In this document: piece after piece, positions 34,201 to 41,724 of the stretch
Position numbering within the stretch: the stretch's first letter is position 1
Layout of the letters: each line of letters starts with the position of its first letter
Source of the DNA: Streptomyces boluensis
GTDB lineage: Bacteria > Actinomycetota > Actinomycetes > Streptomycetales > Streptomycetaceae
DNA length: 53,462 nt
Direction of reading: 5' to 3'
Assembly (NCBI RefSeq): GCF_009908195.1
Contig: NZ_JAAAHS010000007.1
Location: 1-53,462 of the forward strand
Translations under genes and position numbers: made by a program
The notes under the pieces: model-generated
What the model saw: only the letters and a program-made list of their open reading frames with translations
What the model was told of the DNA's origin: nothing
Databases searched by the model: none

Positions 34201-35298
34201 GTGTCCGGGTCTCATCTGTCCATCCCAGCCGCCCGGCCCGTGATCGGCGAGGCCGAGATCGAAGCCGCCGTTCGCGTTCTGCGCAGCGGGCATGTCATCC
34301 AGGGGCCTGAAGTGGCCGCTTTCGAGGAGGAGTTCTCGGAGCTGGTCGCCGAACGCACCTGTGTCGCCGTCAACTCCGGTACGTCCGCACTGCACTTGAG
34401 CCTCATGGCGCTCGGCATCGGGCGGGGCGACGAGGTGGTGGTGCCGTCCTTCTCGTTCGCCGCGACCGCCAACGCCGTACGCCTGGCGGGCGCCGAACCG
34501 GTCTTCGCCGACATCACCCCCGACACCTACTGCCTCGACCCGGACGCCGTGGCCGCGGCGATCGGCCCGCGCACCGCGGCGCTGATGCCCGTGCACCTGT
34601 ACGGGCACCCCGCCCCCATGGACCGCCTGATGCCGCTCGCCGCCCGCCAGGGCCTCGCCGTGATCGAGGACGCCTGCCAGGCGCACGGTGCCGCGCTGCA
34701 CGGCCGGCCGGTCGGATCGTTCGGGCAGGCCGGGTGCTTCAGCTTCTACCCGACGAAGAACATGCACGCGCTCGAAGGCGGCATGATCACCACCGACGAC
34801 CCCCAACTGGCCCGCACACTGCGGCTGTTGCGGAACCAGGGCATGGAGCAGCGGTACGAGAACGAGATCGTCGGCGCCAACATGCGGATGACCGACGTGG
34901 CGGCGGCCGTCGGCCGTGAGCAGCTGAGGCAGCTCCCGGCGTGGACCGAGCAGCGGCGGGCCAACGCCAAGGTGCTCGACTCCGGCATCGAGGGGCTGCC
35001 CGTGCCGCAGGTGGCCGACGGTGCCCGGCACGTCTACCACCAGTACACCGTCGCCGTCCCCGACGGCCGCAGGGATGCCGTACAGCGGGAACTGGCAGGC
35101 CAGGGCATCGGCTCCGCCGTGTACTACCCGACCCCGATCCACCGCCTGCGGCCGTACCAGGATCTGTCGGCGCCACCGCTGCCCGAGACCGAGCGCGCCT
35201 GCGCCGAGGTGCTCTCGCTGCCGGTCCACCCCACCCTCGGGCAGGGCGAGTTGGAGCGCATCGCCCGCGCCGTGACCGTCGCTGGAGGTCTCCGGTGA
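34201..35298 (+). CDS. DegT/DnrJ/EryC1/StrS sugar aminotransferase (WbpE-like)
   Basis: 365-residue PLP enzyme that aminates a keto-sugar nucleotide. Motifs: FEEEFSELVAERTCVAVNSG near the start, VVPSFSFAATANAV, IEDACQAHGA, and the PLP-lysine block FSFYPTKNMHALEGGMI. The C-terminus has YYPTPIHRLRPYQ and LSLPVHPTLGQ. The substrate is inferred from neighbours: with the Gfo/Idh gene it overlaps by GTGA and the N-acetyltransferase at 37893, it matches the WbpE step (3-amino transfer) of diacetamido uronic acid synthesis. It opens the island's plus-strand operon. Confidence 0.88.
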   Translation: MSGSHLSIPAARPVIGEAEIEAAVRVLRSGHVIQGPEVAAFEEEFSELVAERTCVAVNSGTSALHLSLMALGIGRGDEVVVPSFSFAATANAVRLAGAEPVFADITPDTYCLDPDAVAAAIGPRTAALMPVHLYGHPAPMDRLMPLAARQGLAVIEDACQAHGAALHGRPVGSFGQAGCFSFYPTKNMHALEGGMITTDDPQLARTLRLLRNQGMEQRYENEIVGANMRMTDVAAAVGREQLRQLPAWTEQRRANAKVLDSGIEGLPVPQVADGARHVYHQYTVAVPDGRRDAVQRELAGQGIGSAVYYPTPIHRLRPYQDLSAPPLPETERACAEVLSLPVHPTLGQGELERIARAVTVAGGLR

Positions 35299-36332
35299 GC
35301 AAGCGGACTCTGCGTGCGGGGCTTGTCGGTCTGGGTGCGATGGGACGCAACCACGCCCGTGTCCTCTCGTCCCTCGACGGCGTCGAACTCGTCGGCGTCA
35401 TGGACCCGGCAGGGGACTCCGCGGGTGCCGCCCGAGGTGCCCCGGTCGTCGCCACCCTCCCCGAACTCCTCGCGCTCGGCCTCGACTACGCCGTGGTCGC
35501 CTGCCCCACGGCGCTGCACGAGGAGGTCGGCCTCGGCCTGGCGGGGGCCGGAGTGTGCGCGCTGATCGAGAAGCCGCTTGCACACACCGCGGCCGCGGCC
35601 CGACGGCTGGCCGACGCCTTCGACGCGGCCGGTCTGGTCGCCGGGGTGGGGCATATCGAGCGGTTCAACCCGGCGCTGCAGAGCCTGCGTTCACGCCTGG
35701 AGGCGGGAGAGCTCGGTGAGCTGTTCCAGGTGGTCACGCGGCGCCAGGGGCCGTTCCCGCGGCGCATCGCGGACGTGGGCGTCGTCAAGGACCTGGCGAC
35801 CCACGACATCGATCTCACCAGCTGGGTGACGGGCTGCGACTACGCCTCGGTGACGGCCAGGACCGTGTGCAAGAGCGGCCGCCCGCACGAGGACATGGTC
35901 GCGGTCGTCGGTGAGCTCTCCGACGGCACCATGGTCAGCCACCTCGTGAACTGGCTCAGCCCGCTCAAGGAGCGCTTCACGGCGGTCACCGGTCAGCGCG
36001 GCTGCTTCATCGCGGACACCCTCACCGCGGACCTGACCTTCCACGCCAACGGCGCCCTCGACACGGAGTGGGAAGCACTGAGCGCCTTCCGCGGCGCCGC
36101 CGAGGGCGACATGGTCCGGTACGCGATCCTCAAGCGCGAGCCGCTGTTCGTCGAGCACGAGCGGTTCCGCGACGCGGTGGAGGGCAAGGACGCCGACATC
36201 GTGACTCTCGACCAGGGGCTGCGGACGGTCGAGGTCGCCGAGGCGGTCCTCGACTCGGCACGGCGGAAGACGTCCCTGCCGTTGCAGAGCTCGCACCCCC
36301 GGAACCTGACGACGGTCGCCCAGCGGTCGTGA
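35295..36332 (+). CDS. Gfo/Idh/MocA family oxidoreductase (WbpB-like)
   Basis: 345 residues. The Rossmann start LRAGLVGLGAMGRNHARVLS carries GxGxxG; the family Lys motif is seen in ALIEKPLAHTAAAARRL, followed by GVGHIERFNPALQSLR and the catalytic-region DLATHDIDLTSWVTG. In the WbpB/WlbA branch the enzyme oxidises C3 of a UDP-N-acetyl uronic acid for the paired aminotransferase. It is translationally coupled to the DegT gene. The specific substrate is inferred from context. Confidence 0.88.
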   Translation: MSKRTLRAGLVGLGAMGRNHARVLSSLDGVELVGVMDPAGDSAGAARGAPVVATLPELLALGLDYAVVACPTALHEEVGLGLAGAGVCALIEKPLAHTAAAARRLADAFDAAGLVAGVGHIERFNPALQSLRSRLEAGELGELFQVVTRRQGPFPRRIADVGVVKDLATHDIDLTSWVTGCDYASVTARTVCKSGRPHEDMVAVVGELSDGTMVSHLVNWLSPLKERFTAVTGQRGCFIADTLTADLTFHANGALDTEWEALSAFRGAAEGDMVRYAILKREPLFVEHERFRDAVEGKDADIVTLDQGLRTVEVAEAVLDSARRKTSLPLQSSHPRNLTTVAQRS

Positions 36333-36342
36333 GTCGCGGCGG

Positions 36343-36404
36343 CCCGCGTGATCAGTTCTGCTCTCCCCGCAGTTCTGTTCTTCCCGCAGAACTGATCACG
36401 CGGG
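36343..36404. terminator. large inverted repeat overlapping the end of the gtrA-like gene
   Basis: Perfect 19-bp arms CCCGCGTGATCAGTTCTGC (36343-36361) and 36386-36404 around a 24-nt loop that repeats CAGTTCTG once more. It lies just after the Gfo/Idh stop, covering the last 17 codons and stop of the gtrA-like gene on the other strand, and can act in both directions. Confidence 0.65.
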
Positions 36405-36819
36405 GCCGCGCACCGGAAGGCCTGAAGACCCACCACCGGAAAGCACCGTAATTGGCTACGGCATTGACGATGGTTGACGCCGTTTTCGCTACTACGTACG
36501 ACATCCCGAGAGCGGTGAGCCCGGTGACCGTGGCGATGGTCGCGAAGTAATTGAGCGCGACGAGCGTCAGGTATTTGACAAAGGCGGGGCCGACCATGGC
36601 GCCGCTACGGAAGACAAATGCTCTGTTGAGTCCGAAGTTGACCGCAAGAACGGTCACGAAAGCCACCGATGTGGCTGCGGCAAGCGGCACTTGGAGCCCG
36701 CCGTGCAGCAGGACAAGGGTCCCGACATCGATCGCATAGCAGAGCCCTCCGACAAGTAGAAATCTTGTCGTATTGGCCGAGAAAATGCGGCAAGCGGTGT
36801 TTCTGATGGTCCCGGTAAT
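36352..36819 (-). CDS. GtrA family membrane protein (lipid-linked sugar flippase-like)
   Basis: About 155 residues with four transmembrane helices, the usual GtrA size: FLLVGGLCYAIDVGTLVLL, AATSVAFVTVLAVNFGLNRA, VKYLTLVALNYFATIAT and IVNAVANYGAFRWWVF. GtrA-type proteins move polyprenyl-phosphate sugars across the membrane. The start is unclear: no ATG, GTG or TTG sits where homologous sequence begins, but a strong GGGAGGAAGG lies 8 nt before an ATT at 36819. Codons such as CTA, CTT, TTT, ACA, AGA and AAT are far more frequent than in neighbours, suggesting transfer. It is divergent from the GT2 gene. Confidence 0.8.
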   Translation of the reverse strand: MTGTIRNTACRIFSANTTRFLLVGGLCYAIDVGTLVLLHGGLQVPLAAATSVAFVTVLAVNFGLNRAFVFRSGAMVGPAFVKYLTLVALNYFATIATVTGLTALGMSYVVAKTASTIVNAVANYGAFRWWVFRPSGARPRVISSAGRTELRGEQN

Positions 36820-36900
36820 TTCTGGTACCTTCCTCCCTGCTCCAGCCCCATCGTCGCAGATGGATTTCCTGGCGAAGAACCGTGAGAGGGGTTTTTCTTC

Positions 36901-37869
36901 GTGTACCAAAATATGAAAATCGCGGTCGTGGTACCGGCGTACAACGAGGAGAAATTGATCGCTCGGACGATCAATACCATGCCCGATTTCGTGGACCATA
37001 TCGTGGTGATCGACGACGCCAGCAGTGACACGACGGCCGTCGAGGCCCGCGACGCCGGTGACCCGCGTGTGGTGCTCATCGAGCACGAGGTCAACACGGG
37101 AGTCGGGGGAGCGGTCTGCGACGGGCACAAGGAGGCGCTGCGGCTCGGGTGCGATGTCTCGGTCGTCATGGCCGGCGACGGGCAGATGGACCCGGAGTAT
37201 CTGCCCGCCCTGCTCGCCCCGATCTGTGACGGGACCGCTCACTTCACCAAGGCGAACCGCTTCTACTCCCGCGACTCCTATCGCGGCATGCCCAAGTACC
37301 GGATCCTCGGCAACGTCATCCTCTCCTTCATGACCAAACTGGCCTCCGGATACTGGCACTTGTTCGATCCGCAGAACGGGTACACCGCGATCCACCGGGC
37401 GGCACTGGAACGGTTGAACCTCGACCGTGTGGCCAAGGACTACTCGTTCGAGAACGACCTTCTGATCAACCTGAACATTCTTCGGATCCCGGCCTGTGAC
37501 GTCCCGATTCCCGCGGTCTACGGGAGCGAGGTGTCAACCATGCGGATGCACAAGGTCATTCCCGCGTTGATCGCCCAGCTGACTCGCGGGATCGGTCGGC
37601 GCATCCTCTTCAAGTACGTCGTGTTCTCCTTCTCGCCGATCGCTCTGCTGCTTCTGGCGGGACTTTCGCTGATCGCCTTCGGTGGTGCGGCGAGCACCTG
37701 GGTGCTGGTCCACACGCTCGGGCCCGCGAGTGCCAGTGCGGGAAGTGTCCTGCTGGCGACGATGCCCATCCTCACGGGCATTCACTTTCTCGTCGGCGCC
37801 CTGATGCTCGATATCCAGGAGAGCCCGGACCGTCGGGCCGCCACCGCCGGAATCGTCGGCGGCCACTGA
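36901..37869 (+). CDS. GtrB/DPM-type polyprenyl-phosphate glycosyltransferase (GT2)
   Basis: 322 residues. The GT2 domain (1-220) has VVVPAYNEEKLIARTI, VVIDDASSDTTAVEA and the metal-binding AGDGQMDPEYLPAL. A substrate region reads DPQNGYTAIHRAALERL. Two helices at the C-terminus (about 240-262 and 282-303) anchor it. Such enzymes load a sugar from a nucleotide onto undecaprenyl phosphate at the inner face. The GTG at 36901 is favoured by AGAGGGG 9 nt upstream; ATG at 36913 is the alternative. It is paired divergently with the GtrA-like flippase. Confidence 0.85.
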   Translation: MYQNMKIAVVVPAYNEEKLIARTINTMPDFVDHIVVIDDASSDTTAVEARDAGDPRVVLIEHEVNTGVGGAVCDGHKEALRLGCDVSVVMAGDGQMDPEYLPALLAPICDGTAHFTKANRFYSRDSYRGMPKYRILGNVILSFMTKLASGYWHLFDPQNGYTAIHRAALERLNLDRVAKDYSFENDLLINLNILRIPACDVPIPAVYGSEVSTMRMHKVIPALIAQLTRGIGRRILFKYVVFSFSPIALLLLAGLSLIAFGGAASTWVLVHTLGPASASAGSVLLATMPILTGIHFLVGALMLDIQESPDRRAATAGIVGGH

Positions 37870-37892
37870 TCCGGGGGCGGCGGCCCGTTGCC

Positions 37893-38516
37893 TCAGACCT
37901 CCGTGAGGACGCCGTCCCTCTCCGCGTGTACGACGCCGGTGCGCGGGCACTCCCACATCCCGCTCTGGCCGGGGAGTTCGCGGAGCCGCTCGCCGGCGCG
38001 GCCCACCCAGCCGATGTGACGTGCCGGGACACCGACGACTAGTGCGAAGTCCGGCACGTCCCGGGTGACCACGGCACCGGCGGCGACCATCGCCCAGCGG
38101 CCGACGCGTACCGGGGCCACGCAGACCGAGCGGGCGCCGAGCGACGCGCCCTCGGCGACCGTGACGCCGACGGCCTCCCAGTCGGCACTTCGCTTGGGCC
38201 GCCCTTCGGGGTCGACCGAGCGCGGGTTGTGGTCGTTGGTCAGGACGACCGCGGGGCCGATGAAGACGCCGTGGTCGAGCGACGCCGGTTCGTAGACGAG
38301 GGCGTGGTTCTGGATCTTGACTCCGTCGCCGATCCGGACACCGGGGCCGACATAGGCGCCCCGCCCGACGACACAGTTCGCGCCGAGTACGGCCTGTTCA
38401 CGGATCTGGGCGAGCTCCCACACAGCGGTGCCGGGGCCCAGTGCCGTCGACTCGTCGACCTGGGCCCCGGCGGCGATACGGACCGGAGCGGGCGGTGCTT
38501 CAGTGTTCTGCTTCAT
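37893..38516 (-). CDS. left-handed beta-helix N-acetyltransferase (WbpD-like)
   Basis: 207 residues made of hexapeptide turns: TAVWELAQIREQAVLGANCV, VGRGAYVGPGVRIGDGVKIQ, NHALVYEPASLDHGVFIGPA, then VVLTNDHNPRS, and RVGRWAMVAAGAVVTRDVPD near the end, followed by GVPARHIGWVGRAG. This pattern is that of WbpD/WlbB, which acetylate the 3-amino group of UDP-GlcNAc3N-uronic acid. It is last in the minus-strand operon and complements the DegT and Gfo/Idh genes encoded on the other strand. ATG at 38516 lacks a clear ribosome site. Confidence 0.85.
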   Translation of the reverse strand: MKQNTEAPPAPVRIAAGAQVDESTALGPGTAVWELAQIREQAVLGANCVVGRGAYVGPGVRIGDGVKIQNHALVYEPASLDHGVFIGPAVVLTNDHNPRSVDPEGRPKRSADWEAVGVTVAEGASLGARSVCVAPVRVGRWAMVAAGAVVTRDVPDFALVVGVPARHIGWVGRAGERLRELPGQSGMWECPRTGVVHAERDGVLTEV

Positions 38517-38575
38517 GTGTTGTCGAACGACCCAACGGGCCTCTGGGTGCGGGGACTTGGCCCGTTCGATAGGTG

Positions 38576-40084
38576 CTATAGGTCCCGTTCCCGGAAGGAA
38601 GTCCGGTCGAGCAGCGCGGGGATCAGCGAAAGGCAGAGGACGCCGATGAACATGGGCGCTGCCATATAGCGAAAACTCTGTACGGGGTTGGCGGCGAGCA
38701 CGGTGAGCTGCATGCCGAGTGGGACGCCCACGAGGCCGAGCAGAGCACGGCAGCGGCGGGCTCGGGAGAGCAGGGCGACCAGCGCATACGTGGCGTAGCA
38801 CCAGGTGGCGCCGCGCCAGAACAGCCACTCCAACTGCGGGACGCCGAACGCGGCCCGGCCGAAATCCGCGGCGTCGTGGAGAGTTGACGACAGCGGTCGG
38901 GCCTTGAGCTGCGGCCGGTACGGGATTTCCTCGGCTCTGAACCCCCAAAGGTCGGCGGGGATCGACGTGGCGTACACCCATGTCCTGGCGGATTTGTCCG
39001 CCGGTCCGGGGAAGACGGCCCAGGCGATGTGGGATCGGCACAGGCGTGCGCCGAGCACCTGTTGCGGGGACTCGCGCAGGGTGCGCCACCACAACTGCAC
39101 CAGCGGCTCGATGAGTTCGGCGGCGGCGGTCCGGTTCACCGACGCGTTGTAGTAGAAGACGTCGGACGCGTAGCAGTTGGTGCCGGCGTCGTGCCAGGTC
39201 GAGAGCGGTGCCACCTGACTCATCACCCGCAGATCGTCGGGGGTGAACTGTCCGGGTGTCCGCGCGTACGTCACGGCGAGGTCGTGGTAATGCAGGTTGT
39301 AGAAGAAGGCACTGCTCGGCTGTTCGATGCCGGCCGCCGGGTAGATCACGAGAGCGAGCAGCAGCGTCAGGCTGGTGGTGGCGGCTGCAAGGCCGGCGAT
39401 CAGGAGCCGGGCCCCGGGCAGCGCCAGGAGAAGGGCCAGCGATGCGACCACGGCAACAGGGAAGCCGTTGTTGCGGAAGAGGTCGACGCCGAGCAGCCCG
39501 ATGCACAGCAGCAGGAGCTCCGACCGCCGCGGACGGCCGTTCCACGTGCCCTGCACACGCCTGCCCAACAGCCGTACCGCCACGGCGAACACAAGGACCG
39601 CGCAGATCGTGAACGGCACGTCCTTCCACACGAAGACGACGAACGACCCGAGCGGTGGAGCCGCAGCGCAGGCCACCGCGGCCGGTGCGCTCCACCGCCC
39701 CCGCACTCCCAGCGTCCGCAGGCCGGCGCAGGCATAGCCGAGAACGGCGGACATCGCGAGGGTCTGCAGCAACGTCAACGCCGCCAAGTCCCAGGTGGCG
39801 TTGAGGGCCAGCCAGACCAGCGAGTTGTAGAGCACCGAGTGGTCCGAGCGCCAGTGGTCGGTGGAGACCTGCCACACGTAGACCACGGAGTCGATGGTCA
39901 TCAGGCCCGGGTAGAAGGCCGCCCACCACAGCAGGTAGCAGGCCTCGCACGCGAGGAAGACGGCCAGCGGCAAGCGCAGGGCCGACGGTACGCGCGACCA
40001 GAGGGCCCGGACCTTCGTGGCCGCCGGCACACCGGACGCACCAGGAGGGACGTGCCGCGGTGGGCTGCTGCGAACGCTGGTCAC
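38576..40084 (-). CDS. polytopic membrane protein, GT-C-like/DUF6020-like (paralogue 1)
   Basis: 502 residues with at least nine hydrophobic segments. After TM1 comes an outward loop with YPGLMTIDSVVYVWQVSTDH, placing an Asp where GT-C glycosyltransferases have their catalytic acid. Other blocks shared with its neighbour: VWKDVPFTICAVLVFAV, DLFRNNGFPVAVVA, YNLHYHDLAVTYARTP, HIAWAVFPGPADKSARTW and LFWRGATWCYATYALVAL. Role as a transferase using polyprenyl-phosphate sugar is inference. GTG at 40084 overlaps the upstream paralogue's stop as GTGA. Confidence 0.82.
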   Translation of the reverse strand: MTSVRSSPPRHVPPGASGVPAATKVRALWSRVPSALRLPLAVFLACEACYLLWWAAFYPGLMTIDSVVYVWQVSTDHWRSDHSVLYNSLVWLALNATWDLAALTLLQTLAMSAVLGYACAGLRTLGVRGRWSAPAAVACAAAPPLGSFVVFVWKDVPFTICAVLVFAVAVRLLGRRVQGTWNGRPRRSELLLLCIGLLGVDLFRNNGFPVAVVASLALLLALPGARLLIAGLAAATTSLTLLLALVIYPAAGIEQPSSAFFYNLHYHDLAVTYARTPGQFTPDDLRVMSQVAPLSTWHDAGTNCYASDVFYYNASVNRTAAAELIEPLVQLWWRTLRESPQQVLGARLCRSHIAWAVFPGPADKSARTWVYATSIPADLWGFRAEEIPYRPQLKARPLSSTLHDAADFGRAAFGVPQLEWLFWRGATWCYATYALVALLSRARRCRALLGLVGVPLGMQLTVLAANPVQSFRYMAAPMFIGVLCLSLIPALLDRTSFRERDL

Positions 40085-41724
40085 GGCATGTACACCTTGC
40101 CCTTCGACGGGCCCCATGAGGGCTCCTCCGGCGAGGCGCGGGGCGGGACGACGGGACGTACGGCACCGCGCAGAGCCGGGATGAGCGACAGGCAGAGCAA
40201 GCCGATGAAGATGGGGGCCGCCATGTAGCGGAAGGTCGGCGAGGGGGTCGCGATCAGCACGGTGAGCTGCGTGCCCAACGTGACGCCTGCCAGTGCGAAC
40301 AGGGGCCGGCAGCGGCGCGAGCGGGCGAGCCGGGTGACGATCGCGTAGGTGGCGTAGCACCAGATCGCGCCGCGCCAGAGGAGCCACTCCAGCTGGGGAA
40401 CGTGGGCGGCCTCGTAGGCGAAGTAGGCGACGTCGCGGAGGCGTTCGGAGACGGGCTGGGGCTGGGCCGCGGCGTTGTACGGGCTCGTCTTCATCTCCGG
40501 GTACCACTTGTAGAACGCCGCCGGATCCACCGAGTCGAGAGCGTTGATCGTCCGACCGCCCTGGTCCGCGGGCCCGGGGAAGACGGCCCAGGCGATGTGT
40601 CCGCGGCAGAGCCGTGCGCCGAGCACGTGGTGCGGGGACTTGTGCAGGGTGCGGGCCCACAACTGGGAGAGAGGCTCGGCGAGTTGGTCGTCGATCTGTC
40701 CCTTGACGGCCCGGTAGATCGGGTCGGAGACGAAGCACTTGGCGCCCGCCGAGCTCCACTCCGAGAGTGGCGCGGCCTTGGCCATCAGCTGCAGGTCGCT
40801 CTTGGTGAACAGCTCGGGCGCCTGCGCGTACGTCACCGAGATGTCGGCGTAGTGGAGGTTGTAGAGGAGCGCCGTCGGCGGCTTCTCGACGCCGACCGCC
40901 TCGTAGCCGTAGAGCATCAGCGCCAGGGCCACGGAGGTGGTGACGGTGACAAGGGCGGCGATCACACGGCGCGCGCCGGGCAGCACCAGGACGAGGCAGA
41001 GCGCGGCGAGCACGGCGACCGGGAAGCCGTTGTTGCGGAAGAGGCTGAGGCCGAAGAACCCCACGCACAGCAGCAGGAGTTCGGAGCGGTACAGTCGGCC
41101 GCTCCAGGTTCCCCGCAGCCGCCTGCCCGTCAGCCGTACGGTGACGGCGAAGACGAGGATCGCGCAGATCGTGAACGGAACGTCCTTGCTCACGTAGACC
41201 GTGAACGAGGCGAGCGGCGGGGCCACGGCGCAGGCCAGCGCGGCCGGTGCGCTCCAACGCCCGCGCACGCCGATGTCGCGCAGGCCCGCGCACGTGTAGG
41301 CCAGCGTGGCGGACATCGCGAGCGACTGGAACAGCGTCAGCGCCCCGAAGCCGCCCGTGCCCATGAGGCTCAGCCAGAGCAGGGAGTTGTAGAGGACCGA
41401 GAAGTTGGAGTTCCAGTGGTCGGTGGTGACCTGCCAGGTGTAGGCGAGCGAGTCGTAGGAGATCAGCCCGGGGTAGAAGGCCATCCACCAGATCAGGTAG
41501 CAGGCCTGGCAGGAGAGGAAGACGACGAGCGGCAACCGGAGTGCGGGCGGTACGCGCGACCACAATTCCTGGGCCTTCGACCAGGGACGGGATTCCTGGG
41601 CCTTCGACCAGGGGCGGGGAGGGGCGTCTGACATGGCGGAGATCTCCTGGGCGTCGGACCGGGCGTCGGAGCGGGAGTCGGACGGGGCGTCGGACTGCAG
41701 CGGCGAGCGCGGTCGGTCGGTCAT
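40081..41724 (-). CDS. polytopic membrane protein, GT-C-like/DUF6020-like (paralogue 2)
   Basis: 547 residues, clearly homologous along its length to the downstream gene: YPGLISYDSLAYTWQVTTDH, VSKDVPFTICAILVFAV, SLFRNNGFPVAVLA, YNLHYADISVTYAQAP, HIAWAVFPGPADQGGRT and LLWRGAIWCYATYAIV. The N-terminus is polar with short repeats (SDAxSD units and a tandem RPWSKAQE). ATG at 41724 overlaps the GT2-TagF stop as ATGA; a second ATG at 41634 has GGAGA 8 nt upstream and may be the true or a second start. Tandem duplication followed by divergence is the simple explanation of the pair. Confidence 0.82.
   Translation of the reverse strand: MTDRPRSPLQSDAPSDSRSDARSDAQEISAMSDAPPRPWSKAQESRPWSKAQELWSRVPPALRLPLVVFLSCQACYLIWWMAFYPGLISYDSLAYTWQVTTDHWNSNFSVLYNSLLWLSLMGTGGFGALTLFQSLAMSATLAYTCAGLRDIGVRGRWSAPAALACAVAPPLASFTVYVSKDVPFTICAILVFAVTVRLTGRRLRGTWSGRLYRSELLLLCVGFFGLSLFRNNGFPVAVLAALCLVLVLPGARRVIAALVTVTTSVALALMLYGYEAVGVEKPPTALLYNLHYADISVTYAQAPELFTKSDLQLMAKAAPLSEWSSAGAKCFVSDPIYRAVKGQIDDQLAEPLSQLWARTLHKSPHHVLGARLCRGHIAWAVFPGPADQGGRTINALDSVDPAAFYKWYPEMKTSPYNAAAQPQPVSERLRDVAYFAYEAAHVPQLEWLLWRGAIWCYATYAIVTRLARSRRCRPLFALAGVTLGTQLTVLIATPSPTFRYMAAPIFIGLLCLSLIPALRGAVRPVVPPRASPEEPSWGPSKGKVYMP

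Noticed and set aside
33626..34243. 205-codon plus-strand frame through the degraded region
   Set aside because: Only a short stretch resembles a protein family, the rest is Arg/Gly-rich, and it overlaps the DegT start in another frame.
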